Shown: one piece after another, positions 50,256 through 59,909 of the stretch | Position numbering within the stretch: the stretch's first letter is position 1 | How the letters are laid out: every line of letters starts with the position of its first letter | DNA from: Weissella koreensis KCTC 3621 | GTDB taxonomy: Bacteria > Bacillota > Bacilli > Lactobacillales > Lactobacillaceae | Assembly (NCBI RefSeq): GCF_000277645.1 | Contig: NZ_AKGG01000005.1 | Coordinates: 62,001 to 126,000, forward strand | DNA length: 64,000 nt | Direction: 5' to 3' | Notes under the pieces: generated by a model | What the model saw: the letters and a program-made list of their open reading frames with translations, nothing else | Database searches by the model: none | Told to the model about the DNA's origin: nothing | Made by a program: the position numbers and the translations under genes

Positions 50256-51155
50256 ATGAATGATACATTAATTTTGCGAGGCTTACAGATCGTTTTGGTA
50301 ATTGGAATTGCGATAATGCTGTTTGTCTACTACCGTCAGATCAAAAAAGCTGGGTTAAAGTTACGCCAGGGTGGAATTAAAGCTTTTATCATCGGCTTTA
50401 TCACTGATTTTGGTGATACTATTGGAGTGGGAAGTTTTGCAACAACCACGGCAGCGTTTAAGGTAACTAATTTTTTAGATGATGATCGAAAGTTACCAGG
50501 AACAATGAACGCCGTACATGCCGTACCAACGATGTTTGAGGCGTTATTTTTTCTTACAGCAGTTAAAATTGATTGGCCTACTTTTATAGTGATGACGGTA
50601 GCATCTGTTTTAGGAGCTGTCATTGGACCTCGGTTAACAGCTGGGTGGGATGCGCAAAAAATTCGCGGGGTGTTAGCATGGATGTTAGTTATTGCAGCCC
50701 TTGTGATGATTTATAATATTTTCTTTTTACCAATTCCGGCGATGGGAAAAAATGCTTTAGTTGGTTGGCAATTATGGTTAGGGTTTGTTTTTAATTTTTT
50801 GCTGGGGATTTTAATGACGTTGGGTCTAGGAAACTACACGCCTGAATTAATTTTCTTTTCTTTAATGGGAATGAACCCCTTAGTGGCTTATCCCGTAATG
50901 ATGATGAATTCAGCTGTCGTTATGACGACAGCTGCAACTGGATTTATTAAAACTAAGCGAATTCAATGGCGAGGACTTGGTATGCTTGTTTTGGGTGGAA
51001 TTGCTGGTGTGGTTGTGGCAGCAACTTTAGTCAAAAATATTAATCTTTCAGTTTTGCGTTATGGAATCGTTATCCTTTCCTTGTGGACAGCTTATAGTCT
51101 TTGGAAAGAATCACGGCAAGTATTATCAATGGAAAAATCGATTGAAAATAATTAA
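50256..51155 (+). CDS. TauE/SafE-family permease
   Basis: 299 residues, about eight helices in two repeats. Repeat 1 begins GFITDFGDTIGVGSFATTTA, repeat 2 GILMTLGLGNYTPELIFFS; the TauE/SafE family (COG0730) exports sulfite or sulfur-containing organic acids. Substrate not known. An extended -10 (TGGTATCAT, 50202-50210) precedes it; ribosome site AGGGGA about 7 nt upstream. Monocistronic. Confidence 0.85.
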   Translation: MNDTLILRGLQIVLVIGIAIMLFVYYRQIKKAGLKLRQGGIKAFIIGFITDFGDTIGVGSFATTTAAFKVTNFLDDDRKLPGTMNAVHAVPTMFEALFFLTAVKIDWPTFIVMTVASVLGAVIGPRLTAGWDAQKIRGVLAWMLVIAALVMIYNIFFLPIPAMGKNALVGWQLWLGFVFNFLLGILMTLGLGNYTPELIFFSLMGMNPLVAYPVMMMNSAVVMTTAATGFIKTKRIQWRGLGMLVLGGIAGVVVAATLVKNINLSVLRYGIVILSLWTAYSLWKESRQVLSMEKSIENN

Positions 51156-51181
51156 GGTGAAATTTGATGTAAGTGAACTAG

Positions 51182-51216
51182 CGGGTGGGAATAATTTTAT
51201 TCCTGCCTTTTTTGTT
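51182..51216 (+). terminator. Terminator
   Basis: GGGTGGGAAT / ATTCCTGCCT with loop AATTTT, then T-run; repeated-family member. Confidence 0.82.
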
Positions 51217-51386
51217 TTGATAATTTTTTTGATATAAAGTCTGAAAAATTTCATAAAAACAATCTTTAAATATTAATATTATATAAAGGAATTTCAAGAA
51301 TTAATAAAGCTCGAGGTCAAAAACAGTTTGTAGTGGCAAAACATGTTAAATTAAAATCAAGGAAAAGTAGAAAAAGGAGTTTGGAC

Positions 51387-51407
51387 GTGGCGGGCACGTT
51401 TCAGTAA
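51387..51407 (+). CDS. Possible six-codon leader ORF before ezrA
   Basis: GTG GCG GGC ACG TTT CAG TAA with AAGGAG 7 nt upstream. It is in the same frame as ezrA, whose ATG follows 6 nt after this stop and has no ribosome site of its own. ezrA may start by re-initiation. Confidence 0.35.
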   Translation: MAGTFQ

Positions 51408-51413
51408 AGCAAG

Positions 51414-53123
51414 ATGACCCAAGTAGGACACATTGTTATTGGTTTAATTGTGGTAATAGCGGCCATATATTTATTTATTTTTGTCACGCAACGTTTGACA
51501 ACAAGACAAGTCGCTAAATTAATGATTAAACTACAAACTTTAAAGGATATTCCAATGCAAGATCGACTGGTTAAAGGTCGTAAAATGAGTCTCATGGGAC
51601 AAACTTTAGATGATTTTCAAGAAAATGAAGCTTTATATAACCGAATTGTGGCTACAGACTTTGATGATGTGAAGCAACAGGCTGATCAAGTATTAGCATC
51701 AGCACAGGGATTTAATATCTGGCAAACTAATCAAGACTTACGAAATTTGAAAAAGCGTGTTGATCAGGTTGCACGCGATATTGATACTGTTAATCAAGGT
51801 TTAACTGATTTAGAACAAATTGATGCAGAACACAAGCAAGCGGTTCAAGATTTAGAACTAAAATATAAAAATTTACGAAAAACTTTGTTGTCACAAAATT
51901 TTATTTTTGGGAATACATTAGATAAATTAGAAGATATTTTGGGCGAATTAGAAGATGAGTTTTCTGAATTTTCTAATCGTACGGAGAATGGAGACCATGT
52001 AGCCGCCTCAGAAATATATGAATCATTGGCTATGGAGACTAACCAATTAGAAGAACGGATGGATCAAATTCCGGGTTTGGTTAAAGATTTGAGTACCACA
52101 ATTCCAGAACAACAAGAAGAGCTACAAGCGACTTTTGATCAAATGATGGAACAGGGATTTACATTCAAAGATAATTTCGTAGAGCAGGCACTTAAACAAA
52201 TTGAAGAAGATCGCAAGACTACTTTAGAAGCACTAAAGAATTTGACGCTTAAAAAAGTTCAAGAGCAGTTAACAACTTTACATCAAGAAATTAATCAAAT
52301 TTATAAAACTTTTGAGAATGAATACCAAGCATCACAAATTGTGCAAAAAAAGTTAGACGAATTACGAGAATATTTGGGACATCTGCAACAGCAAAACCAA
52401 AATTTGAATCAGTTAGTTGGACAATTAAATCAAAATTACATTTTCAATCATGATGAAGAAAATAGTATTCGTGATTTATCACGTCAGCTGTTACAAGTTG
52501 AAAAAGATTTAGATAGCATTCGACTAGGTATTAATAAGAAGGAAGTTGTATTTTCACAATTAACGGAAAAATTAATGGTTGATGAAAATCAATTGGATCA
52601 AGTTGAAGAACAACAAATTGGCCTTTGGGATAATTTAAAAGTTTTACCTGAAATCGTTAAAACTGCTCAAAATAAAGTTGAATTATTTGTTGAATCTATG
52701 CGCAAGATTAAACGACGTGTTGAGCGACAAGGATTACCTGGAGCACCCACGACTTATTTGAATTTCTTTGATCAAGTCTCGGAAATGTTGAATAAGTTAC
52801 AACAACAAGTCAATGCTCCGCGGGTAAATGTTGATGACTTACAACGTCAAGTTAGTATTGTTGGCTCGGATCTAGATAATCTGCAGGTCGCTACTAATGA
52901 GCTACTCGCCAATGCCACATTAACTGGAATTTTATTGCATAAGGCTAACCAATATCGGGAATATCCTGAAGTAGTTCAAGCTGTGCAAAATGCTCAGGTG
53001 GAATATAATCAGTTTTATAATTATGAAAAGGCCGTTGAGGTTTTGGGACAAGCGTTAGATCGAATTGAACCAGGAACGACCGAAATTTTAAGAGAACAAA
53101 ACAACCAAAATCGGCTTATCTAA
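51414..53123 (+). CDS. ezrA: Septation ring formation regulator EzrA
   Basis: 569 residues. One N-terminal membrane helix (about 6-25, outside-to-inside), then a long spectrin-like coiled coil to the C-terminus (for example VDQVARDIDTVNQGLTDLEQ). Binds FtsZ and helps ring placement and cell size. Normal length. The late part, NELLANATLTGILLHKANQYR, has the Q-x-x-N-Y-R-like patch seen in EzrA. Start ATG at 51414 gives a normal N-terminus, but its ribosome site is unclear (see leader ORF). Confidence 0.9.
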   Translation: MTQVGHIVIGLIVVIAAIYLFIFVTQRLTTRQVAKLMIKLQTLKDIPMQDRLVKGRKMSLMGQTLDDFQENEALYNRIVATDFDDVKQQADQVLASAQGFNIWQTNQDLRNLKKRVDQVARDIDTVNQGLTDLEQIDAEHKQAVQDLELKYKNLRKTLLSQNFIFGNTLDKLEDILGELEDEFSEFSNRTENGDHVAASEIYESLAMETNQLEERMDQIPGLVKDLSTTIPEQQEELQATFDQMMEQGFTFKDNFVEQALKQIEEDRKTTLEALKNLTLKKVQEQLTTLHQEINQIYKTFENEYQASQIVQKKLDELREYLGHLQQQNQNLNQLVGQLNQNYIFNHDEENSIRDLSRQLLQVEKDLDSIRLGINKKEVVFSQLTEKLMVDENQLDQVEEQQIGLWDNLKVLPEIVKTAQNKVELFVESMRKIKRRVERQGLPGAPTTYLNFFDQVSEMLNKLQQQVNAPRVNVDDLQRQVSIVGSDLDNLQVATNELLANATLTGILLHKANQYREYPEVVQAVQNAQVEYNQFYNYEKAVEVLGQALDRIEPGTTEILREQNNQNRLI

Positions 53124-53138
53124 ATTTATTAAAATTAC

Positions 53139-53168
53139 TTGTAGCACTAGATTTAAGTATGTTAAAAT
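53139..53168 (+). promoter_or_regulatory. tyrS promoter
   Basis: TTGTAG (53139-53144), spacer 17-18, TTAAAAT (53162-53168); RNA start near 53174. Confidence 0.6.
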
Positions 53169-53171
53169 TAG

Positions 53172-53401
53172 CATGAAAGCTAGGAACTGAGTAGAATTAA
53201 TTTAGGACATGTTAGAGATATGGCGGTTGGTGCAAGCGATACCTAAAATTAATTTGAATTACATTCATGAATAATATAGTTTTCCGCTTCATCTAGCGAT
53301 ATCAAGATGCCAAGTGGTGATTGTTAGACAGTCACAATTTAGGTGGTACCGTGTATTAAGTTGCACCCTAATGACATTTTTTGTTATTGGGGTGCTTTTT
53401 T
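53172..53401 (+). promoter_or_regulatory. Tyrosine T-box leader of tyrS
   Basis: Stem I: base CATGAA/TTCATG; helix AATTAATTTAGG with CCTAAAATTAATT; AGAGA and GGTTGGTGCAAGC distal motifs. The specifier loop has TAC (53260-53262) followed by A, the tyrosine codon. The T-box AGGTGGTACCGTG at 53341-53353 offers TGGT to pair with the ACCA end of uncharged tRNA-Tyr. Terminator GCACCCTAATGAC / GTTATTGGGGTGC (53363-53395) plus T-run. Uncharged tRNA-Tyr allows read-through. Confidence 0.93.
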
Positions 53402-53435
53402 ATTGAAATAAATATTATTATTGGAGGATTTACAG

Positions 53436-54689
53436 ATGGACGTTTTAAGTGAATTAAAGTGGCGTGGAGCCATTAATCAGGTTACTGATGCGGAAGGATT
53501 AAAAAACACGATCGAAAATGAAACGATTGGAGCTTATGTAGGAATTGATCCGACAGGAGATTCTATGCATATTGGACATTTAATTCCTTTTATGATTTTA
53601 AAGCGCCTGCAATTAGCCGATGTTCGGCCGGTGATCGTAATCGGGGGGGCAACCGGTTCAATTGGTGATCCGTCTGGTAAGAAGCAAGAACGCAAATTAT
53701 TAGATCAAAGTTCAGTGGATCAAAACGTCCAAAAAATTACGAGACAAATGGAACGTTTATTTGGTAAAGATGGTTTTACAGTAACAAATAATAAAAATTG
53801 GTTGGGTGAAATGACTTTGTTGGACTTCTTACGTGATTACGGAAAGCTATTTCCTATCAACGTAATGTTAGCCAAAGACGTTGTAGCATCAAGACTTGAA
53901 GCTGGAATTTCATTCACCGAATTTACCTACCAAATTCTACAATCAATCGATTTTCATCATCTTTGGAAAAATGAGCATGTTCGGTTACAAATTGGGGGAT
54001 CCGACCAATGGGGAAATATTACCGGTGGAATTGATCTAATTCATCGTTTGGAAGGTAATGATGCCCAAGCTTATGGATTGACAGTGCCATTGTTATTGAA
54101 GGCAGATGGGACCAAATTTGGTAAGACCGAAGGGGGAGCTATCTGGTTGGATCCAGCTAAGACTACGCCGTTTGAATTCTATCAATTCTGGCTTAATACA
54201 GCAGATAATGATGTAGAAAAAATGCTTAAGTACTTTACCTTCTTATCGGAAGAAACGATTGCAGAATTAATGAATGAAATGCAAAATGATGCTGCAAAAC
54301 GTACAGCTCAAGTTCGTTTAGCACAAGAAGTAACTTCCTTTGTGCATGGGGAACAAGCTGTGAAGACGGCAGAATTGATGACCTCAATTTTGTTTGGGAA
54401 TGGAGATGTAAGTCAACTTACATTAGAAGAAGTAGCCACTCTAGCAGGAAATGTTCCAACATTTAAACAAGATGGAAATAAAATTGAGCTACTTGATTTA
54501 ATCGTGGCAGCTGGACTAGAAACATCAAAGACTGCTGCCCGTCGCGCAGTTAAAGATGGGGCTATTCGCATTAACGGTGTTCAAATCAAAGATGATACAG
54601 CTGAAATTGATCCACAAAGCAAATATGATGGGCAATATATTATTGTTAAGCGTGGAAAGAAGAAGTGGGCTGTTGGAGTTTTAAACTAG
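53436..54689 (+). CDS. tyrS: Tyrosyl-tRNA synthetase
   Basis: 417 residues, class I. HIGH motif as HIGH at residues 45-48 (MHIGHLIPF), KMSKS replaced by KFGKT near 226 (usual in TyrRS), tyrosine-pocket motifs YQILQSIDF and GGSDQWGN. C-terminal S4-like anticodon/variable-loop domain from about 350 (ETSKTAARRAVKDGAIRING). ATG at 53436 with GGAGG 8 nt upstream; the TTG at 53421 overlaps that site. Under T-box control. Confidence 0.97.
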   Translation: MDVLSELKWRGAINQVTDAEGLKNTIENETIGAYVGIDPTGDSMHIGHLIPFMILKRLQLADVRPVIVIGGATGSIGDPSGKKQERKLLDQSSVDQNVQKITRQMERLFGKDGFTVTNNKNWLGEMTLLDFLRDYGKLFPINVMLAKDVVASRLEAGISFTEFTYQILQSIDFHHLWKNEHVRLQIGGSDQWGNITGGIDLIHRLEGNDAQAYGLTVPLLLKADGTKFGKTEGGAIWLDPAKTTPFEFYQFWLNTADNDVEKMLKYFTFLSEETIAELMNEMQNDAAKRTAQVRLAQEVTSFVHGEQAVKTAELMTSILFGNGDVSQLTLEEVATLAGNVPTFKQDGNKIELLDLIVAAGLETSKTAARRAVKDGAIRINGVQIKDDTAEIDPQSKYDGQYIIVKRGKKKWAVGVLN

Positions 54690-54722
54690 TTTTTAATTTT
54701 GAGCGTAAACTATTGCTTAAAC

Positions 54723-54751
54723 TTGAAGTTATGTTGTCGGTATGCTAAAAT
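54723..54751 (+). promoter_or_regulatory. secG promoter
   Basis: TTGAAG, 17-nt spacer, TAAAAT with TGC extension. Confidence 0.75.
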
Positions 54752-54789
54752 CTACCAGTAGATAGGATATCTAAAGGAGGCGCAGCTAA

Positions 54790-55026
54790 ATGTATAACGC
54801 ATTATTGACGGCAATGATTGTTGTCGGAATTTTGATTATTATTGCTGTATTAATGCAGCCATCAAAGCAACAAGATGCTTTGTCGGCCTTATCAGGTGGT
54901 GGCGGAGATTTGTTTGCAACCCAAAAAGCACGAGGTTTTGAAGCTGTGATGCAACGTGCTACAACCGTATTAGGAGCTATTTGGTTCCTCTTGGGATTGG
55001 CTTTGGTATATCTTTCAGCACACTAA
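54790..55026 (+). CDS. secG: Protein translocase subunit SecG
   Basis: 78 residues. Two membrane helices (about 3-22 and 54-74) with the cytoplasmic loop LMQPSKQQDALSALSGGGGD and FATQKARGFEAVMQRAT, the SecG hallmark. Part of the SecYEG channel. AAAGGAGG about 9 nt upstream. First gene of the secG-rnr-smpB locus, an order kept in Bacillota, although a hairpin separates it from rnr. Confidence 0.92.
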   Translation: MYNALLTAMIVVGILIIIAVLMQPSKQQDALSALSGGGGDLFATQKARGFEAVMQRATTVLGAIWFLLGLALVYLSAH

Positions 55027-55040
55027 CGAATAGCGCATTT

Positions 55041-55074
55041 CCCTCTCGTGATACGTTGCGAGAGGGTTTTATTT
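55041..55074 (+). terminator. Terminator/attenuator between secG and rnr
   Basis: CCCTCTCG / CGAGAGGG, 10-nt loop, then TTTTATTTT. Only 26 nt before rnr and no new promoter seen, so it probably reduces rather than stops rnr transcription. Confidence 0.85.
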
Positions 55075-55099
55075 TAGAAACAGAGGAAAAAGATAAAAA

Positions 55100-57481
55100 A
55101 TGGACGCACAACAATTACAAAAAGAATTATTTGGCTTTTTAAAAGCTAATAATACGCAAAGTTATTCCGCTCAAACTTTAACGGATGGCTTACGTTTAAA
55201 TGACGTAAACGGATTTACACAGGTAGTTCAAGCCTTGGCTCAATTGGAACGTGATGGACAAATTGCCGAGATTGATGGGGCTTTCAAATATAATGCAAAG
55301 AGCCAAGGATATATAGGAACTTTCCGTTCTAATGCGAAAGGCTTTGGATTTGTGGCTGTAGATGATCTAACGGAAGATGTTTTCGTAAATCCAGATAATA
55401 CAGCTCAAGCTTTAAATTTGGATCAAGTTCGAGTGACTTTGTTAACGAAGGGGGATGCTGATGCTGGTCGAGGCCCCGAAGGAATCGTAGAAGAAATTAT
55501 TAGTCATGATTTGAATCAAGTGGTTGGTGAATTTAAATTAGGTTCTGATTACACCGGATATATTGGAACAATTAATATAACGGATAAGAAAAATGCAAAT
55601 TATAATTTCTTAGTAAGTGAAGGTGGAGTGACCGCTAACGATGGTGAAGTTGTCGTTGCTCAAATCAAAGAATATCCTACACCAGCGATGCCTAAGCATA
55701 TGAATGGAGTTATTTCAGAAACCATTGGATTCAAAGATGAACCAGGGGTTGATATCATGGCAATCGTTCATCAACATAAGGTTCCAGCTGTTTTTGATGA
55801 GGAAGTTTTGGCACAAGCAGAAGCTATCCCTGACCATGTTTTAGATTCTGAATGGGCAGGACGTGAAGATATTACTGACCAACCTTTGGTTACGATTGAT
55901 TCAATTGAATCAAAGGATTTGGATGATGCGGTAGTTGTTTGGAAATTAGAAAATGGTAACTTCCATTTGGGAGTACATATTGCTGATGTTTCTCATTATG
56001 TTCCTGAGGGGACACCCTTGGATGATGAAGCTTATAATCGCGGAACTTCAGTTTATTTGACTGATCGTGTCATTCCTATGCTACCTCGTAATATTTCAAA
56101 TGGAATTGCTTCATTAAATCCAGGGGTTGAACGTTTAGCGATGTCAGCTGAAATGGAATTTACGCCGCAGGGTAAGCTTGTTGATTATCGATTGCATCAG
56201 TCTGTGATGAAATCACACGCAAGAATGACTTATAAAGCGGTTAATGCCATTTTGGATGGGGATGAAGAAACTCGTGAAGAATATGCTGATTTGGTCCCAA
56301 TGTTTGAAACCATGGGAGAGTTGCATAAAATTTTAGCTCAAAAGCGAATTGATCGTGGAGCAATCGAATTTGACGCCCCAGAAGCCAAAATTATTGTTGA
56401 TGCTGCTGGTAAGCCTACAGATATTCAAATTCGTGAACGAGGACTCTCAGAACGAATTATTGAATCATTTATGTTATCAGCTAATGAAACAGTTGCCATG
56501 CATTTTGATCAATTGAAGGTACCATTCTTATACCGAGTTCACACTTCGCCTGATTTGGATAAAAGTGTTCGTTTCTTTGAATTCGTGAAAGCCTTGGGTG
56601 GTAAAGTTAATGCCGATCCAAATAAAGTTAAGCCGATGGATTTCCAAAAAATTCATGATGAATTTATGGGATTACCATCTGAACAAATGGTTTCAACAAT
56701 GATGCTTCGTTCAATGCAACGAGCAGCTTATACAAATGAATCTTTGGGACATTTCGGGTTGGGGGCTGAGTATTATACTCACTTTACATCACCAATTCGT
56801 CGTTATCCAGATTTAACGGTTCATCGTTTGATCAAGTGGTATGAGAAGAATGGAACTGATGAAGCAGCACAAGCAAAGTATCGCGATAAGTTAGCTGAGA
56901 TTGGAAATGATACTTCAATGCGTGAGCGTCGTTCAATTGATACTGAACGTGATACTGATGCAATGAAAAAGACCGAATTTATGGAAGATAAGGTTGGCCA
57001 AGAATTTGATGCAGTTGTTAATGGGGTAATGAAGTTTGGAATGTTTGTCTCATTGGATAACACTGTTGAAGGTCTAATTCACACTTCTAATCTAACTGAT
57101 GATTATTATATGTATGATGAGAGCCATTTAGCTCTAATTGGTCGTCGCTTCCATCATATTTATCAAATTGGACAAGCAGTGAAGGTGAAATTAGTTCGTG
57201 TTAACAAGGAACAAAGTTCGCTTGATTTTGTTCTAGTTGATCCTGATGCAGCACCAATTACGGATATCAAAGTAGCTGATGGGCATCGAGGTGGTTATGG
57301 TGATAAAAACAATAAGAATCACCATGATAAGCCACGTAATGGTAAATATAATAGCGGAAATGCTAAGAAGAGCCAAGGTACTAGTCAACGTCATAATAAC
57401 GGTCAAGCACTTGGGACACTTAACGACCGTCGTAAGCCTAATGATTCAAGAGATAATGCTAATCGGAAAGGCCGACACTAA
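55100..57481 (+). CDS. rnr: Ribonuclease R
   Basis: 3'-5' exoribonuclease that degrades structured RNA and works with SmpB-tmRNA. 793 residues: N-terminal winged-helix (1-60), two cold-shock domains (about 65-220), RNB catalytic domain with TIDSIESKDLDDAV (four catalytic Asp), RGAIEFDAPEAKI, SPIRRYPDL, and S1 domain (about 635-720, QEFDAVVNGVMKFGMFVSL). A tail of about 70 residues is basic and rich in Gly, Asn and His (GGYGDKNNKN), probably RNA-binding. 17 nt before smpB. Confidence 0.95.
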   Translation: MDAQQLQKELFGFLKANNTQSYSAQTLTDGLRLNDVNGFTQVVQALAQLERDGQIAEIDGAFKYNAKSQGYIGTFRSNAKGFGFVAVDDLTEDVFVNPDNTAQALNLDQVRVTLLTKGDADAGRGPEGIVEEIISHDLNQVVGEFKLGSDYTGYIGTINITDKKNANYNFLVSEGGVTANDGEVVVAQIKEYPTPAMPKHMNGVISETIGFKDEPGVDIMAIVHQHKVPAVFDEEVLAQAEAIPDHVLDSEWAGREDITDQPLVTIDSIESKDLDDAVVVWKLENGNFHLGVHIADVSHYVPEGTPLDDEAYNRGTSVYLTDRVIPMLPRNISNGIASLNPGVERLAMSAEMEFTPQGKLVDYRLHQSVMKSHARMTYKAVNAILDGDEETREEYADLVPMFETMGELHKILAQKRIDRGAIEFDAPEAKIIVDAAGKPTDIQIRERGLSERIIESFMLSANETVAMHFDQLKVPFLYRVHTSPDLDKSVRFFEFVKALGGKVNADPNKVKPMDFQKIHDEFMGLPSEQMVSTMMLRSMQRAAYTNESLGHFGLGAEYYTHFTSPIRRYPDLTVHRLIKWYEKNGTDEAAQAKYRDKLAEIGNDTSMRERRSIDTERDTDAMKKTEFMEDKVGQEFDAVVNGVMKFGMFVSLDNTVEGLIHTSNLTDDYYMYDESHLALIGRRFHHIYQIGQAVKVKLVRVNKEQSSLDFVLVDPDAAPITDIKVADGHRGGYGDKNNKNHHDKPRNGKYNSGNAKKSQGTSQRHNNGQALGTLNDRRKPNDSRDNANRKGRH

Positions 57482-57498
57482 AATCAGGGAGGTTAACC

Positions 57499-57972
57499 AT
57501 GGCCAAATCTAAAAAAACAACACAACAGTATTTAGCGACCAATAATAAAGCACGCTATAATTATGCTATCGGTGCTACATATGATGCTGGGATGGCACTC
57601 ACTGGAACTGAAATTAAATCTGTTCGTGCAGGTCAAATTACCATTGCTGATGGCTTTGTTCAAATTAGACATGGTGAGGCATGGTTGGATAATGTCAATA
57701 TCGCACCTTATGCGCAAGGAAACCAATTTAATCATGAACCTTTGCGCCCACGGAGTTTATTATTACACAAGCGAGAAATACAACAACTAGAACGCTCTTC
57801 GTCTGAAGCGGGTGTCACAATTGTGCCACTCAAGGTTTATATTAATCACGGTTTTGCTAAAGTTTTAATTGGGGTTGGAACTGGTAAGCGGCGGTTTGAT
57901 AAACGAGAAACTATTAAAAGGCGAGATCAAGATCGTGATCTACAACGTAAGTTTAAAGGTAGTGTTCGTTAA
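57499..57972 (+). CDS. smpB: SsrA-binding protein SmpB
   Basis: 157 residues. LATNNKARYNYAI..., GMALTGTEIKSVRAGQ, and GVGTGKRRFDKRETIKRRDQ at the C-terminal tail that mimics the codon-anticodon duplex. Carries tmRNA to stalled ribosomes. GGGAGG about 8 nt upstream. The tmRNA gene ssrA, often next, was not seen downstream in this window. Confidence 0.96.
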   Translation: MAKSKKTTQQYLATNNKARYNYAIGATYDAGMALTGTEIKSVRAGQITIADGFVQIRHGEAWLDNVNIAPYAQGNQFNHEPLRPRSLLLHKREIQQLERSSSEAGVTIVPLKVYINHGFAKVLIGVGTGKRRFDKRETIKRRDQDRDLQRKFKGSVR

Positions 57973-58030
57973 TCAACTGAGTTTATTAACATTTGTTGAA
58001 ATCTTATAAAAAAATATATTTAATTTATTT

Positions 58031-58068
58031 AAGAGCCTGGAGTAAAAATTGTCCTAGGTTCTTTTTTA
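58031..58068 (+). terminator. smpB terminator
   Basis: AAGAGCCTGGA / TCCTAGGTTCTT with one G-T, then T-run. Repeated-family member. Confidence 0.87.
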
Positions 58069-58308
58069 TTGTCAAAATAACTTAAATGTATCTTGTATAA
58101 TTCGGTAATTAGAATTATATGTGAAAAAAACTTATTAATTTTAAAATCAAAAACAGGCTAAGCGCAACCTTTAATTTGATTTTATGAGAATATATGTTCT
58201 GTAAAACTAATTTAGTGCTTGTCAAAGATAAAACTAATTGCTAAAATGAGAACATTATTAAAAAAGGACATTTTAATAAGAATTAATAATAAAAAGGATG
58301 GGGTATGT
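58069..58308. other. Gene-free leader region of dtpT
   Basis: AT-rich; holds an imperfect palindrome AGAATATATGTTCT (58187-58200) and several AT-rich promoter-like strings, none convincing. An in-frame upstream start at 58219 has no ribosome site. Confidence 0.4.
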
Positions 58309-59769
58309 ATGGAAACTGAACAAAAGCAAGAAAAGAAATTTTTCGGACAACCAATTGGTTTGTCAACTCTGTTTATGACAGAAATGTGGGAACGTTTTTC
58401 TTATTATGGAATGCGAGCAATTTTACTTTACTACATGTGGCATTTAATTGCGGTTGGTGATTTAAATATTACTAAGGCCGTGGCTGCATCAGTGATGGCG
58501 ATCTATGCCTCAATGGTTTACTTGACGGGTGCATTAGGTGGTTACTTAGCTGACCGAGTGATTGGTTCTAGGCGAGCCGTTTTCATTGGTGGAGTCTTTA
58601 TCATGCTAGGGCACATTGTCTTATCGCTACCATTTGGATCTTCAGCTTTGTTCACTTCCATTGTCTTGATCATTATAGGAACAGGACTTTTGAAACCAAA
58701 TATTTCGTCGATGGTTGGTTCACTTTATCGGCCAGAAGATCGACGTCGGGATGCCGGATTTTCAATTTTTGTTTTCGGAATTAACTTGGGTTCATTTATT
58801 GCACCTTTGTTGGTTGGTTGGACACAACAAAATGCTGGTTACCATCCAGCCTTTGGATTAGCAGCAATTGGGATGTTCCTTGGATTGGTTCAATACTACT
58901 TCGGTGGTAAAAAGAACTTACCAAAGGATGGGCTAAAACCTACTGATCCGTTGGAAGCTCATGAAGTTAAACCTTTAATTATTAAAACTGTTTCTGGAAT
59001 CGTTGCTTTGGTAGTGGTTGTTGCTGTTATGATGATGATGGGTTGGAATAATATTACAGATTATATTAATTTACTAACTATCATTGCAGTGTTAGTGCCA
59101 ATTTATTACTTTACTCAAATGCTATCTTCTAAGAAGGTAACTAGTAAAGAACGTTCACGAGTCTTAGCATATATCCCACTCTTCTTAGGTGCTGTATTAT
59201 TCTGGGCATTAGAAGAGCAGGGATCAGTTGTATTAGCAACCTTTGCGGAAACACGAACAATCCATTCATGGTTTCCAGCTGCTTGGTTCCAGTCGTTGAA
59301 TCCATTCTTTATTATGTTGTATACGCCTTTCTTTGCTACAATGTGGACTCGTTGGCGTAAAAATGCGCCTTCGTCACCAATGAAATTTGCGGTTGGATTG
59401 ATTTTTGCGGGAGCATCATTCTTACTTCTTGCAATCCCAGGAAGTCTATGGGGAACTGCTACTCGTGTATCACCATTATGGCTTTTGGGATCATGGGCGT
59501 TAATTATTTTTGGTGAAATGTTAATCTCACCGGTGGGTCTTTCGGTCACTACTAAATTAGCACCACGGGCCTTTAATTCACAAATGATGTCTCTTTGGTT
59601 CTTGGCTGCAGCAGCTGGATCAGCGTTGAACGCACAATTTGTTGGATTGTACACACCAAAGACAGAGGTTTCATACTTCCTTATTTTTGGAATCGTGGCC
59701 GTTGTGTTAGGAATTATTATGTTGTTTCTTGTAAAAATGGTTGTACGTTTGATGGATGGAGTAGATTAA
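58309..59769 (+). CDS. dtpT: POT-family di/tripeptide transporter
   Basis: 486 residues, 14 membrane segments. N-terminal ExxERFxYYG motif [38 protein letters not shown], and the PTR signature region [17 protein letters not shown] on helix 7 and the [15 protein letters not shown] motif are typical of proton-coupled peptide symporters. ATG at 58309 gives [15 protein letters not shown], as in relatives; AAGGATGGGG upstream. Feeds peptides to cytoplasmic peptidases such as the M24B enzyme at 40.3 kb. Confidence 0.94.
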   Translation: METEQKQEKKFFGQPIGLSTLFMTEMWERFSYYGMRAILLYYMWHLIAVGDLNITKAVAASVMAIYASMVYLTGALGGYLADRVIGSRRAVFIGGVFIMLGHIVLSLPFGSSALFTSIVLIIIGTGLLKPNISSMVGSLYRPEDRRRDAGFSIFVFGINLGSFIAPLLVGWTQQNAGYHPAFGLAAIGMFLGLVQYYFGGKKNLPKDGLKPTDPLEAHEVKPLIIKTVSGIVALVVVVAVMMMMGWNNITDYINLLTIIAVLVPIYYFTQMLSSKKVTSKERSRVLAYIPLFLGAVLFWALEEQGSVVLATFAETRTIHSWFPAAWFQSLNPFFIMLYTPFFATMWTRWRKNAPSSPMKFAVGLIFAGASFLLLAIPGSLWGTATRVSPLWLLGSWALIIFGEMLISPVGLSVTTKLAPRAFNSQMMSLWFLAAAAGSALNAQFVGLYTPKTEVSYFLIFGIVAVVLGIIMLFLVKMVVRLMDGVD

Positions 59770-59784
59770 AAATTAAACTAGTTA

Positions 59785-59825
59785 GGTAATAAAAATCCAT
59801 GAATTTGGTTTTTATTACCCTTTTT
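59785..59825 (+). terminator. dtpT terminator
   Basis: GGTAATAAAAATCCA / TTTGGTTTTTATTACC with a near-perfect stem, then C and T-run. Confidence 0.88.
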
Positions 59826-59909
59826 ATTTAAAGACGTTTAAAATTATCTTTAATAAGAGTATGAGTAGTTTGGATTAGAGCTTATTTACTGAAATGGAGG
59901 ATTATAACA

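Noticed and set aside
58187..58200. Operator palindrome AGAATATATGTTCT upstream of dtpT
   Set aside because: Imperfect, AT-rich and not near a convincing promoter; kept only as a note in the gene-free stretch.
57973..58210. tmRNA gene (ssrA) next to smpB
   Set aside because: Neither the tRNA-like ends nor a tag frame is present.
58219..58308. Longer dtpT start
   Set aside because: No ribosome site; POT proteins begin near METEQKQ-type sequences.
59115..59654. 179-codon minus-strand frame inside dtpT
   Set aside because: Long but fully antisense to a well-supported POT transporter; codon shadow.
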